Shown here in pieces: positions 1-10,600 of a stretch of DNA of 64,000 nt. The position numbers and the translations under genes are program-made. The stretch's first letter is position 1. Each line of letters begins with the position of its first letter. The stretch is from NCBI GenBank assembly GCA_030267565.1, contig BRXU01000010.1, positions 62,001 through 126,000 of the forward strand. The letters run 5' to 3'. The notes under the pieces were generated by a model. It was not told where the DNA came from and did not search any database. It was given only the letters and a program-made list of their open reading frames with translations. Source of the DNA: Pleodorina starrii (taxonomy: Eukaryota; Chlorophyta; Chlorophyceae; Chlamydomonadales; Volvocaceae).

Positions 1-3000
1 GGCCAGGCAACACGGCGACGGCGGTGTGGTCGTAAGAGCCGGGCGCGGCTGCCGGGCCTTTCTCCGGAGCCTTGGCAGGTGCATGGCTGTTATGCTGCTG
101 GAAGCCCGGCGGCATGCGCTCTGCCACCGTCGCGCCGACCGGGCAGACGGCGTAGGTTCCGAAGGGCAGCGCTATGGATGAGTGGGGCGCTGCATCGTAT
201 GGGCCCGGCATGGCGGCGGGCATCGCCACCGCTGCCGGCCAGGGTGGCGGTGGCGGTGGCGTGGAGGGGGCCGCGTACGACGCAGGCGGGTGCTGCAGCT
301 GGGGCGTTGCCGGGTGCCGGTGGTAGGATACTGCCGAGGGGGCCACCGACTGTGGTGGGGGCGGTGGCGCCTGCACTGCTTGCTGCCGCCATGCGAGCAT
401 CTGTACCGGCAGCGGGGCCGCTGCCTCCGATACAGCTGACGACGGGATGCGCTGCGCCGCCAGCAGCTGATGGAGCTGCTGAAGCTGCGCGTCCATGCGG
501 TCGACCTGGCGTTGCGAAGCGCTAGGCGCCAAAGCCAACGCTGGCACAGACTTGTCCGTCAAATCCGCCGGCAGCCCCCGCCCTTGCCGCGCCTCGTGAA
601 CCTTCGCCTGCATCTCCGCCAGCAGCCCCGCCGGATCCGTCGCTATGCGCTGCTTGGACCCCCTGCAGTGCCGCTGCTTGTGGTTGCTGCCCAGGAAGGG
701 GTGCAGGCGGCAGGTCTTGTCCTGGTGGGCTACCCAGCGTCCTTCGGGGCAGATCCGGTCTGCCGCCGCGGCCGCCGCCATTGTGACCTGGTCGTGCTCG
801 GCGCGGGGGGCGTTGCCCTTGGATCTGTTGCCGGACGGCGCCAACGCATTGACCGTGTGGTTCTTGCGGCCGCCTCCGCCGCCTGTCCCATTGCCGCCGC
901 CGCCGCCGCCGCTACTGTTGTTGCCAGAGCCACCGCCGACTGTGGCACTGCCGCCGCCACCTGTGCCCCCGCCGCTGCCGCCGCCGACGCCGTCGTCCTC
1001 TTCCTTTAGCGTGTGTGGAGGCCGCTGCTGCAGGCCGGAAAGCCCCGATCCCCCCACCATGGCGCCGATGATATTGGCCGCCTGCCGGAGCGTGAGCAGG
1101 TGGAACTTGTCTTCGGTCCGGAGGCGCAGGACCGCTTCCTTCAGCTGCTTGTAGCCGGCGAGAGCGCGGATGGCGGCACGCAGGAACCATTGCGCCTTCC
1201 TTGGCTCGGCGTACGTCTCAGCGGGCAGCAGCGAAAACCGGCTGGTGAACTCGGTGACGGCGGTGTTTGGGTCCACTCCGACCGGGTACACGTACGCGTC
1301 GTACTCCTGCTCGATAACGGCGCCGTTGCCAGCCGTGATCTGTAGCACGTTGGCGAGCCAGAAGTCGACGAAGTTGCGCGCGCCCTCCCGCGGTGCTGCC
1401 TGACCGCGGTAGAGCGCCGCGTCCCCGCCAGCGGCCGTGTACTCGGCGAAATGATCATCGAGCAGCTCGCCGATTCGCTGCTGCTTGTACGTCCGCCGGG
1501 GCGGGCTGTCCGCTTTTAGGAACATGCTGACCAGCACGGTGACGACGTGCTTGTAATCAGCGTGCTTGTAGCGGGCACTAGACCGTGGCCCCAGCGCCGT
1601 CACCAGGTAGTTCTCCACCTTGCTCTTGAAGGCTGTATAGTTTTGGGGCTTCCCGTCGAACTCGTAGCCCTGGCCCTGGACGGGTTTGGCGGGCTCCCAG
1701 TCGTCCTGGGGGAGAGCGACAATCTCGCCCGGCCGGCGTTGCACGCCGGCCGACGTGTCCGACGGCGTCGTCGTCACGGCTGGTGTCACCGACGGCGAGG
1801 CGCCAGAGGGGGACGGCAAAGGCGAGGGAGGTGGTGGGGGATTGGGGCCAGGCGGCGGCGTGGGCGGCGTCGGCGGCGCACCGCCGGTTGAGGGGGCCCC
1901 TGGTGGCGAGGTGGCATTGGCCGCTTGCGGTGGCGGTGCCGCAAGTGGGGGCCCCAGCCCCGCCGCACCCGCGGGCAGCGTGGCGCGGCGGGGTACCGGC
2001 GGGTAGGTCCTGTTCAGGTAATGACGGAGCTCCACCCAGTAGAGCTCGGCCTCCGTGCAACCCTGCTGGGAGGAGGCATGGGGGACGTAGGACAACATTA
2101 GGGAAATTGTCCAGATAGCCGGATCCGCCTGTGTGGGCAGCGGGAGCCCGACTAGGTGATTGGCTGTGGGCGTGTCGGGCAGAGTGCGCAGGCTCGCCAG
2201 GGCATACAGCTGCGCGACACGGCCCCCCCTTGCGCCCCGCTGCTGGTGGTAAGAGAGGATGGTGTCCACCTGCCCAACAGTCCAGAGCAGGTCGGGGGGC
2301 GTCTCAGGGCCGGGTCCGAAGCTGGCGGCCTCCATTTGTAAATCTTGCCACCACGGCCGGCCCCCAACCCCGTTGGAGCCTGCCCTATCACGGGCGGTGG
2401 CAGTGTTGTCGCCGTGCGACTCCCGGCGCTCTTGCCCCCCTCCCGCGCCGTCGCGGGGGCGCTGGGTTGCGTGGGGAATGTACCCAATGGACCGCAGGGC
2501 GTGCAGCACGGCCTGCAGCTCATCGGCATCCCGCGCAGGCGGGCCCACCGGAGGACCCGTTCCGCGCGTCGCCGGCCTGGTGCCAATCGCGCCACCAGGG
2601 TGCAGTCGGGCCATGAGCCTCTCTACATAATCCCGATCTGCCCCCTCCTGATCCTGATCCTCCTGCACGCTCGCATGCAGGCGCGCGCCCCCCTGCGCCA
2701 CCTCTCGGTAACCCAGCACAGTCCTAACTATGCCCTCCGCCGGGCCCCCCGCAGGCAACTGCACGCGCGGGGCGTCAAAAACAAACCCCGGGCTGTCCCC
2801 TTGCAGGAGGTTCCCCCGTCCTACACCGCCGTTCCCCCGCAGCCCGGGCTCGGTCCCCAAGGGGCTCGAGCCCTCAAACCTCCACCCTGTGCGACCATCT
2901 TCATCCGCCGTGTGGTAGACGGACAGGGGCGTGTAGGGCGGCACCGCGGTGGTCGGCGTGTCCTCGAGCGTGTGGTCCGGCACCAGCACGCGACGGGCCC

Positions 3001-3856
3001 CTCCAGCGAGGGCGTGGCGGCGGGCGGGCAGCCGGTCCGGATCACAACCGGGGACGCCAGCGTGGGCGGCCGGTACCGCCGCGGCGCCCGGCGCTGCTGG
3101 AGCGCCCAGCGCCGCCGCGGCGCCCATAGCAAGCCCGTCCGCCAAGGCGGTGACGCCCGGCACGCGTGCGGTGGCCGTATCCGCCGCGGTCCGTTCCGCA
3201 GCCGCGCGCGCCGCCGCGTCGGTGGCCGCGGCGTCCATCGCCGCTGCCACCGCCGCCGCGGCTCGCATGGTTGCAGCGTCGCGCTCCCCCGTCTCCGCTG
3301 CTATCTCCGGCTCCGCAGCTCCCACTGCCCGGGGGCGCCCGCCTGCCGCCTCGGCGGCGGCGGCGGGCACCTCCAAGGCCGTCAGAGCCTCAAAGCCGCC
3401 ACCATAGGGGTTAAGAGCGGCAGCGGCCGCCATGAGCGGCCAGCCGCCCTCCAGAGGCCCCGGGGAGGGCAGGGGTGACGGGGGAGAACGTGGGCGAGGT
3501 GGTTGGGCGCCGTGGATGCTCCGGAGGCTGTGGAGAAAGAGGCGGGAGCCGGCGCCAGAAGGAGGCGACTGCTGACGAATGGGGGTGCCGCCGTTGGTTG
3601 GTTCAGGCAGGTGGCGGAGGCTGAGTGACGAGCTCGGGTTGGCCGTCACTAGAGAGGCCGGCGACTCGCGAGGGCTGAGGCCGCCCGCCAGGCGGGCCTG
3701 TGTGGCCCGGGCGTCTTGTGGCCCGACCCTGTTAAGCGCGCTAAGATGTCGCCGGTCGGCTGGCGACGCAGGCACGCGAGGTAGGAGCCCCGTCTCGCGC
3801 GGGGCGTCATACTCGTCGCCCACGTCAAAGTCGTCGGCGAGCTGGAAGGCTGACAT
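1..3856 (-). CDS. Gag-like polyprotein ORF of an LTR retroelement (3' end outside window)
   Basis: The minus frame starting at the ATG at 3856 stays open to base 1, at least 1285 codons; an in-frame TAG near 3912 lies just upstream. I checked the frame at six ATG codons (2614, 2098, 1060, 496 and others), all in register. Residues 1-700 are Ala/Pro-rich and acidic near the start. A folded region follows at about 725-950, beginning EFDGKPQNYTAFKSKVENYL and containing a WFLRAAIRAL segment, which resembles the capsid region of retrotransposon gag. A Gly-rich linker and a zinc-knuckle-like CRLHPFLGSNHKQRHC (C-x2-H-x6-H-x4-C) lie near residue 1050, then a Gln/Pro-rich stretch. Gag is inferred from this layout, not from a database match. 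No protease or reverse transcriptase is visible, but the ORF runs out of the window. No LTR was found to its right. Confidence 0.55.
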   Translation of the reverse strand, partial: MSAFQLADDFDVGDEYDAPRETGLLPRVPASPADRRHLSALNRVGPQDARATQARLAGGLSPRESPASLVTANPSSSLSLRHLPEPTNGGTPIRQQSPPSGAGSRLFLHSLRSIHGAQPPRPRSPPSPLPSPGPLEGGWPLMAAAAALNPYGGGFEALTALEVPAAAAEAAGGRPRAVGAAEPEIAAETGERDAATMRAAAAVAAAMDAAATDAAARAAAERTAADTATARVPGVTALADGLAMGAAAALGAPAAPGAAAVPAAHAGVPGCDPDRLPARRHALAGGARRVLVPDHTLEDTPTTAVPPYTPLSVYHTADEDGRTGWRFEGSSPLGTEPGLRGNGGVGRGNLLQGDSPGFVFDAPRVQLPAGGPAEGIVRTVLGYREVAQGGARLHASVQEDQDQEGADRDYVERLMARLHPGGAIGTRPATRGTGPPVGPPARDADELQAVLHALRSIGYIPHATQRPRDGAGGGQERRESHGDNTATARDRAGSNGVGGRPWWQDLQMEAASFGPGPETPPDLLWTVGQVDTILSYHQQRGARGGRVAQLYALASLRTLPDTPTANHLVGLPLPTQADPAIWTISLMLSYVPHASSQQGCTEAELYWVELRHYLNRTYPPVPRRATLPAGAAGLGPPLAAPPPQAANATSPPGAPSTGGAPPTPPTPPPGPNPPPPPSPLPSPSGASPSVTPAVTTTPSDTSAGVQRRPGEIVALPQDDWEPAKPVQGQGYEFDGKPQNYTAFKSKVENYLVTALGPRSSARYKHADYKHVVTVLVSMFLKADSPPRRTYKQQRIGELLDDHFAEYTAAGGDAALYRGQAAPREGARNFVDFWLANVLQITAGNGAVIEQEYDAYVYPVGVDPNTAVTEFTSRFSLLPAETYAEPRKAQWFLRAAIRALAGYKQLKEAVLRLRTEDKFHLLTLRQAANIIGAMVGGSGLSGLQQRPPHTLKEEDDGVGGGSGGGTGGGGSATVGGGSGNNSSGGGGGGNGTGGGGGRKNHTVNALAPSGNRSKGNAPRAEHDQVTMAAAAAADRICPEGRWVAHQDKTCRLHPFLGSNHKQRHCRGSKQRIATDPAGLLAEMQAKVHEARQGRGLPADLTDKSVPALALAPSASQRQVDRMDAQLQQLHQLLAAQRIPSSAVSEAAAPLPVQMLAWRQQAVQAPPPPPQSVAPSAVSYHRHPATPQLQHPPASYAAPSTPPPPPPWPAAVAMPAAMPGPYDAAPHSSIALPFGTYAVCPVGATVAERMPPGFQQHNSHAPAKAPEKGPAAAPGSYDHTAVAVLPG

Positions 3857-4614
3857 TGCGTCCTCTAAAGCCTCCAGCGTGTTGGGCGCCTCGTGGCGCG
3901 AGGACCTGGCCTAGGTCCTGAGCTGCTCCGTGGCAGCGATGTGGCAGCGCTCGCGGCTACCCTCCAAACGGCGTGCGTGCCGTTGGAAATTAACACCTAA
4001 CCGTGGTCTGCAGACCTCAGCTAGGTGCCGAAGCCCGAAAGCCGCTCGCGGACGTCCGCAATGGCTTGGCTTCGCTTGGTGTGGGCTCGCGCGGGGCGTG
4101 CGCGACAGCAGCTGGACTGCAGCCGGGCTCACTGCATCCAGTACTGGCCCCGAGGCCTGACCGCTGGGGCGAGGCCGCGCTCCTTCTTCCTAGCGTGAGG
4201 TCCGAGCTCGGCGCCTACGTGCGCGCGAGCAACAGTGCTGCTGAGCTGACTACTATAATGCACAAGCGATAAGGCAGCCAGCCAGGTTGATCAGGCCCGG
4301 CCGGCGCCACGCTAGTGCATGTGAGACACCATTGTGGCGGCTTGGGCTAACGCCACAGCGAGAGTCGCTGCTGGGGATCTGATTGTGTGTTACAATATCA
4401 TATATCCTTCGGCATCGTAATGACCAAGCGAAGCGCTTCCAGCAGGAAGCGCTCGCGCCTAGGTAGGAGCTCGTTTGGACGAGCAGTACGACCGTAATAT
4501 CTCCCATAAGATGGAGATACGTCCAGATACGCTCGAGGGTCCTTCCTAGCGTCTCTCCGCGCCCTCACCGGGCATTTGTCCCGGAAATGTACCGACACCA
4601 ACGGTGCACGACAC
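3857..4614. other. Unassigned spacer between gag-like ORF and satellite
   Basis: About 760 bases with no convincing ORF. If the gag-like ORF belongs to an LTR element, its 5' LTR and primer-binding site should lie here, but I could not find matching TG...CA ends. A TGTAACACAC on the minus strand ending at 4393 is LTR-start-like, but no inverted partner was seen. Confidence 0.4.
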
Positions 4615-7600
4615 TCTGATCGCCTTCCAGGAAGTCCGAAGGCTTCCAGCCCACAGCAAGCAATCCGGGCCCCCCGAGGGCCTTCCGGGCCTTCTGAGGG
4701 CCTTCCGGACCCTCCAAAGGCATTCTGGGGCTCTCAAACGGCCTTCCGGGCCCTCTGATCGCCTTCCAGGAAGTCCAAAGGCTTCCAGCCCACAGCAAGC
4801 CATCCGGGCCCCCCGAGGCCTTCCGGGCCTTCTGAGGGCCTTCCGGACCCTCCAAAGGCATTCTGGGGCTCTCAAACGGCCTTCCGGGCCCTCTGATCGC
4901 CTTCCAGGAAGTCCGAAGGCTTCCAGCCCACAGCAAGCCATCCGGGCCCCCCCGGGCCTTCTGAGGGCCTTCCGGACCCTCCAAAGGCGTTCTGGGGCTC
5001 TCAAACGGCCTTCCGGGCCCTCTGATCGCCTTCCAGGAAGTCCAAAGGCTTCCAGCCCACAGCAAGCCATCCGGGCCCCCCTAGGGCCTTCCGGGCCTTC
5101 TGAGGGCCTTCCGGACCCTCCAAAGGCCGGACCCTCCAAAACCGTGCAATTCCCCCCGGGATCCCGGGATCGAAACCAGCCAGTGACCATTACCCGGGGC
5201 GTGATGAGAAAGGAGGGTGCCCACCCCTGTCCCTGTCCTGTCCGGAGGTTTACAAGACAAATCATACAGTCATCAGCACCATCCAGCTGGCCCTTGGAGA
5301 CGCCCAGAAGCCTGGCACGCTAGCTACTCAACAGAAGTGGCAGCATCAGTGGAGCCGCCAGACAACATGTGTCCCATGTCCCGAGTCCGGGTTCCTCCGG
5401 AATTAAAAAAAAGGCGTTCTGGGGCTCTCAAACGGCCTTCCGGGCCCTCTGATCGCCTTCCAGGAAGTCCGAAGGCTTCCAGCCCACAGCAAGCAATCCG
5501 GGCCCCCCGAGGGCCTTCCGGGCCTTCTGAGGGCCTTCCGGACCCTCCAAAGGCATTCTGGGGCTCTCAAACGGCCTTCCGGGCCCTCTGATCGCCTTCC
5601 AGGAAGTCCAAAGGCTTCCAGCCCACAGCAAGCCATCCGGGCCCCCCCGGGCCTTCTGAGGGCCTTCCGGACCCTCCAAAGGCATTCTGGGGCTCTCAAA
5701 CGGCCTTCCGGGCCCTCTGATCGCCTTCCAGGAAGTCCAAAGGCTTCCAGCCCACAGCAAGCCATCCGGGCCCCCCGAGTGCCTTCCGGGCCTTCTGAGG
5801 GCCTTCCGGACCCTCCAAAGGCCGGACCCTCCAAAACCGTGCAATTCCCCCCGGGATCCCGGGATCGAAACCAGCCAGTGACCATTACCCGGGGCGTGAT
5901 GAGAAAGGAGGGTGCCCACCCCTGTCCCTGTCCTGTCCGGAGGTTTACAAGACAAATCATACAGTCATCAGCACCATCCAGCTGGCCCTTGGAGACGCCC
6001 AGAAGCCTGGCACGCTAGCTACTCAACAGAAGTGGCAGCATCAGTGGAGCCGCCAGACAACATGTGTCCCATGTCCCGAGTCCGGGTTCCTCCGGAATTA
6101 AAAAAAAGGCGTTCTGGGGCTCTCAAACGGCCTTCCGGGCCCTCTGATCGCCTTCCAGGAAGTCCAAAGGCTTCCAGCCCACAGCAAGCCATCCGGGCCC
6201 CCCGAGGCCTTCCAGGCCTTCTGAGGGCCTTCCGGACCCTCCAAAGGCATTCTGGGGCTCTCAAACGGCCTTCCGAGCCCTCTGATCGCCTTCCAGGAAG
6301 TCCAAAGTCTTTTAGCCCACAGCAAGCCATCCGGGCCCCCCCGGGCCTTCTGAGGGCCTTCCGGACCCTCCAAAGGCGTTCTGGGGCTCTCAAACGGCCT
6401 TTCGGGCCCTCTGATCGCCTTCCAGGAAGTCCAAAGGCTTCCAGCCCACAGCAAGCCATCCGGGCCCCCCGAGGGCCTTCCGGGCCGTCTGAGGGCCTTC
6501 CGGACCCTCCAAAGGCCGGACCCTCCAAAACCGTGCAATTCCCCCCCGGATCCCGGGATCGAAACCAGCCAGTGACCATTACCCGGGGCGTGATGAGAAA
6601 GGAGGGTGCCCACCCCTGTCCCTGTCCTGTCCGGAGGTTTACAAGACAAATCATACAGTCATCAGCACCATCCAGCTGGCCCTTGGAGACGCCCAGAAGC
6701 CTGGCACGCTAGCTACTCAACAGAAGTGGCAGCATCAGTGGAGCCGCCAGACAACATGTGTCCCATGTCCCGAGTCCGGGTTCCTCCGGAATTAAAAAAA
6801 AGGCGTTCTGGGGCTCTCAAACGGCCTTCCGGGCCCTCTGATTGCCTTCCAGGAAGTCCAAAGGCTTCCAGCCCACAGCAAGCCATCCGGGCCCCCCGAG
6901 GCCTTCCGGGCCTTCTGAGGGCCTTCCGGACCCTCCAAAGGCATTCTGGGGCTCTCAAACGGCCTTCCGAGCCCTCTGATCGCCTTCCAGGAAGTCCAAA
7001 GTCTTCCAGCCCACAGCAAGCCATCCGGGCCCCCCCGGGCCTTCTGAGGGCCTTCCGGACCCTCCAAAGGCGTTCTGGGGCTCTCAAACGGCCTTTCGGG
7101 CCCTCTGATCGCCTTCCAGGAAGTCCAAAGGCTTCCAGCCCACAGCAAGCCATCCGGGCCCCCCGAGGGCCTTCCGGGCCTTCTGAGGGCCTTCCGGACC
7201 CTCCAAAGGCCGGACCCTCCAAAACCGTGCCATTCCCCCCGGGATCCCGGGATCGAAACCAGCCAGTGACCATTACCCGGGGCGTGATGAGAAAGGAGGG
7301 TGCCCACCCCTGTCCCTGTCCTGTCCGGAGGTTTACAAGACAAATCATACAGTCATCAGCACCATCCAGCTGGCCCTTGGAGACGCCCAGAAGCCTGGCA
7401 CGCTAGCTACTCAACAGAAGTGGCAGCATCAGTGGAGCCGCCAGACAACACGTGTCCCATGTTCCGAGTCCGGGTTCCTCCGGAATTAAAAAAAAGGCGT
7501 TCTGGGGCTCTCAAACGGCCTTCCGGGCCCTCTGATTGCCTTCCAGGAAGTCCAAAGGCTTCCAGCCCACAGCAAGCCATCCGGGCCCCCCGAGGGCCTT

Positions 7601-10600
7601 CCGGGCCGTCTGAGGGCCTTCCGGACCCTCCAAAGGCATTCTGGGGCTCTCAAACGGCCTTCCGGGCCCTCTGATCGCCTTCCAGGAAGTCCGAAGGCTT
7701 CCAGCCCACAGCAAGCCATCCGGGCCCCCCGAGGGCCTTCCGGGCCTTCTGAGGGCCTTCCGGACCCTCCAAAGGCCGGACCCTCCAAAACCGTGCAATT
7801 CCCCCCGGGATCCCGGGATCGAAACCAGCCAGTGACCATTACCCGGGGCGTGATGAGAAAGGAGGGTGCCCACCCCTGTCCCTGTCCTGTCCGGAGGTTT
7901 ACAAGACAAATCATACAGTCATCAGCACCATCCAGCTGGCCCTTGGAGACACCCAGAAGCCTGGCACGCTAGCTACTCAACAGAAGTGGCAGCATCAGTG
8001 GAGCCGCCACACAACATGTGTCCCATGTTCCGAGTCCGGGTTCCTCCGGAATTAAAAAAAAGGCGTTCTGGGGCTCTCAAACGGCCTTCCGGGCCCTCTG
8101 ATTGCCTTCCAGGAAGTCCAAAGGCTTCCAGCCCACAGCAAGCCATCCGGGCCCCCCGAGGCCTTCCAGGCCTTCTGAGGGCCTTCCGGACCCTCCAAAG
8201 GCATTCTGGGGCTCTCAAACGGCCTTCCGGGCCCTCTGATCGCCTTCCAGGAAGTCCAAAGGCTTCCAGCCCACAGCAAGCCATCCGGGCCCCCCGAGGG
8301 CCTTCCGGGCCGTCTGAGGGCCTTCCGGATCCTGCAAAAGCGTTCTGGGGCTCTCAAACGGCCTTCCGGGCCCTCTGATCGCCTTCCAGGGAGTCCGAAG
8401 GCTTCCAGCCCACAGCAAGCCATCCGGGCCCCCCGAGTGCCTTCCGGACCTTCTGAGGGCCTTCCGGACCCTCCAAAGGCCGGACCCTCCAAAACCGTGC
8501 AATTCCCCCCGGGATCCCGGGATCGTCACCAGCCAGTGACCATTACCCGGGGCGTGATGAGAAAGGAGGGTGCCCACCCCTGTCCCTGTCCTGTCCGGAA
8601 GTTTACAAGACAAATCATACAGTCATCAGCACCATCCAGCTGGCCCTTGGAGACGCCCAGAAGCCTGGCACACTAGCTACTCAACAGAAGTGGCAGCATC
8701 AGTGGAGCCGCCAGACAACATGTGTCCCATGTCCTGAGTCCGGGTTCCTCCGGAATTAAAAAAAAGGCGTTCTGGGGCTCTCAAACGGCCTTCCGGGCCC
8801 TCTGATTGCCTTCCAGGAAGTCCGAAGGCTTCCAGCCCACAGCAAGCCATCCGGGCCCCCCGAGGCCTTCCGGGCCTTCTGAGGGCCTTCCGGACCCTCC
8901 AAAGGCATTCTGGGGCTCTCAAACGGCCTTCCGAGCCCTCTGATCGCCTTCCAGGAAGTCCAAAGTCTTCCAGCCCACAGCAAGCCATCCGGGCCCCCCC
9001 GGGCCTTCTGAGGGCCTTCCGGACCCTCCAAAGGCGTTCTGGGGCTCTCAAACGGCCTTTCGGGCCCTCTGATCGCCTTCCAGGAAGTCCGAAGGCTTCC
9101 AGCCCATAACAAGCCATCCGGGCCCCCCGAGGGCCTTCCGGGCCTTCTGAGGGCCTTCCGGACCCTCCAAAGGCCGGACCCTCCAAAACCGTGCAATTCC
9201 CCCCGGGATCCCGGGATCGAAACCAGCCAGTGACCATTACCCGGGGCGTGATGAGAAAGGAGGGTGCCCACCCCTGTCCCTGTCCTGTCCGGAGGTTTAC
9301 AAGACAAATCATACAGTCATCAGCACCATCCAGCTGGCCCTTGGAGACGCCCAGAAGCCTGGCACGCTAGCTACTCAACAGAAGTGGCAGCATCAGTGGA
9401 GCCGCCAGACAACATGTGTCCCATGTTCCGAGTCCGGGTTCCTCCGGAATTAAAAAAAAGGCGTTCTGGGGCTCTCAAACGGCCTTCCGGGCCCTCTGAT
9501 TACCTTCCAGGAAGTCCAAAGGCTTCCAGCCCACAGCAAGCCATCCGGGCCCCCCGAGGCCTTCCAGGCCTTCTGAGGGCCTTCCGGACCCTCCAAAGGC
9601 ATTCTGGGGCTCTCAAACGGCCTTCCGAGCCCTCTGATCGCCTTCCAGGAAGTCCAAAGGCTTCCAGCCCACAGCAAGCCATCCGGGCCCCCCGAGGGCC
9701 TTCCGGGCCGTCTGAGGGCCTTCCGGATCCTGCAAAAGCGTTCTGGGGCTCTCAAACGGCCTTCTGGGCCCTCTGATCGCCTTCCAGGAAGTCCGAAGGC
9801 TTCCAGCCCACAGCAAGCCATCCGGGCCCCCCGAGAGCCTTCCGGGCCTTCTGAGGGCCTTCCGGACCCTACAAAGGCGTTCTGGGGTTCTCAAACAGCC
9901 TTCCGGGCCTTCTGATCACCTTCCAGGAAGTCCAAAGGCTCCAGCCCACAGCAAGCCATCCGGGCCCCCCGAGGCCTTCCAGGCCTTCTGAGGGCCTTCC
10001 GGACCCTCCAAAGGCGTTCTGGGGCTCTCAAACGGCCTTCCGGGCCCTCTGATCGCCTTCCAGGAAGTCCGAAGGCTTCCAGCCCACAGCAAGCCATCCG
10101 GGCCCCCCGAGGGCCTTCCGGGCCTTCTGAGGGCCTTCCGGACCCTCCAAAGGCCTGACCCTCCAAAACCGTGCAATTCCCCCCGGGATCCCGGGATCGA
10201 AACCAGCCAGTGACCATTACCCGGGGCGTGATGAGAAAGGAGGGTGCCCACCCCTGTCCCTGTCCTGTCCGGAGGTTTACAAGACAAATCATACAGTCAT
10301 CAGCACCATCCAGCTGGCCCTTGGAGACGCCCAGAAGCCTGGCACGCTAGCTACTCAACAGAAGTGGCAGCATCAGTGGAGCCGCCAGACAACACGTGTC
10401 CCATGTTCCGAGTCCGGGTTCCTCCGGAATTAAAAAAAAGGCGTTCTGGGGCTCTCAAACGGCCTTCCGGGCCCTCTGATTGCCTTCCAGGAAGTCCAAA
10501 GGCTTCCAGCCCACAGCAAGCCATCCGGGCCCCCCGAGGCCTTCCAGGCCTTCTGAGGGCCTTCCGGACCCTCCAAAGGCATTCTGGGGCTCTCAAACGG

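Noticed and set aside
3857..4614. 5' LTR and primer-binding site for the gag-like ORF
   Set aside because: Looked for paired TG...CA ends and a tRNA-complementary site; nothing convincing.
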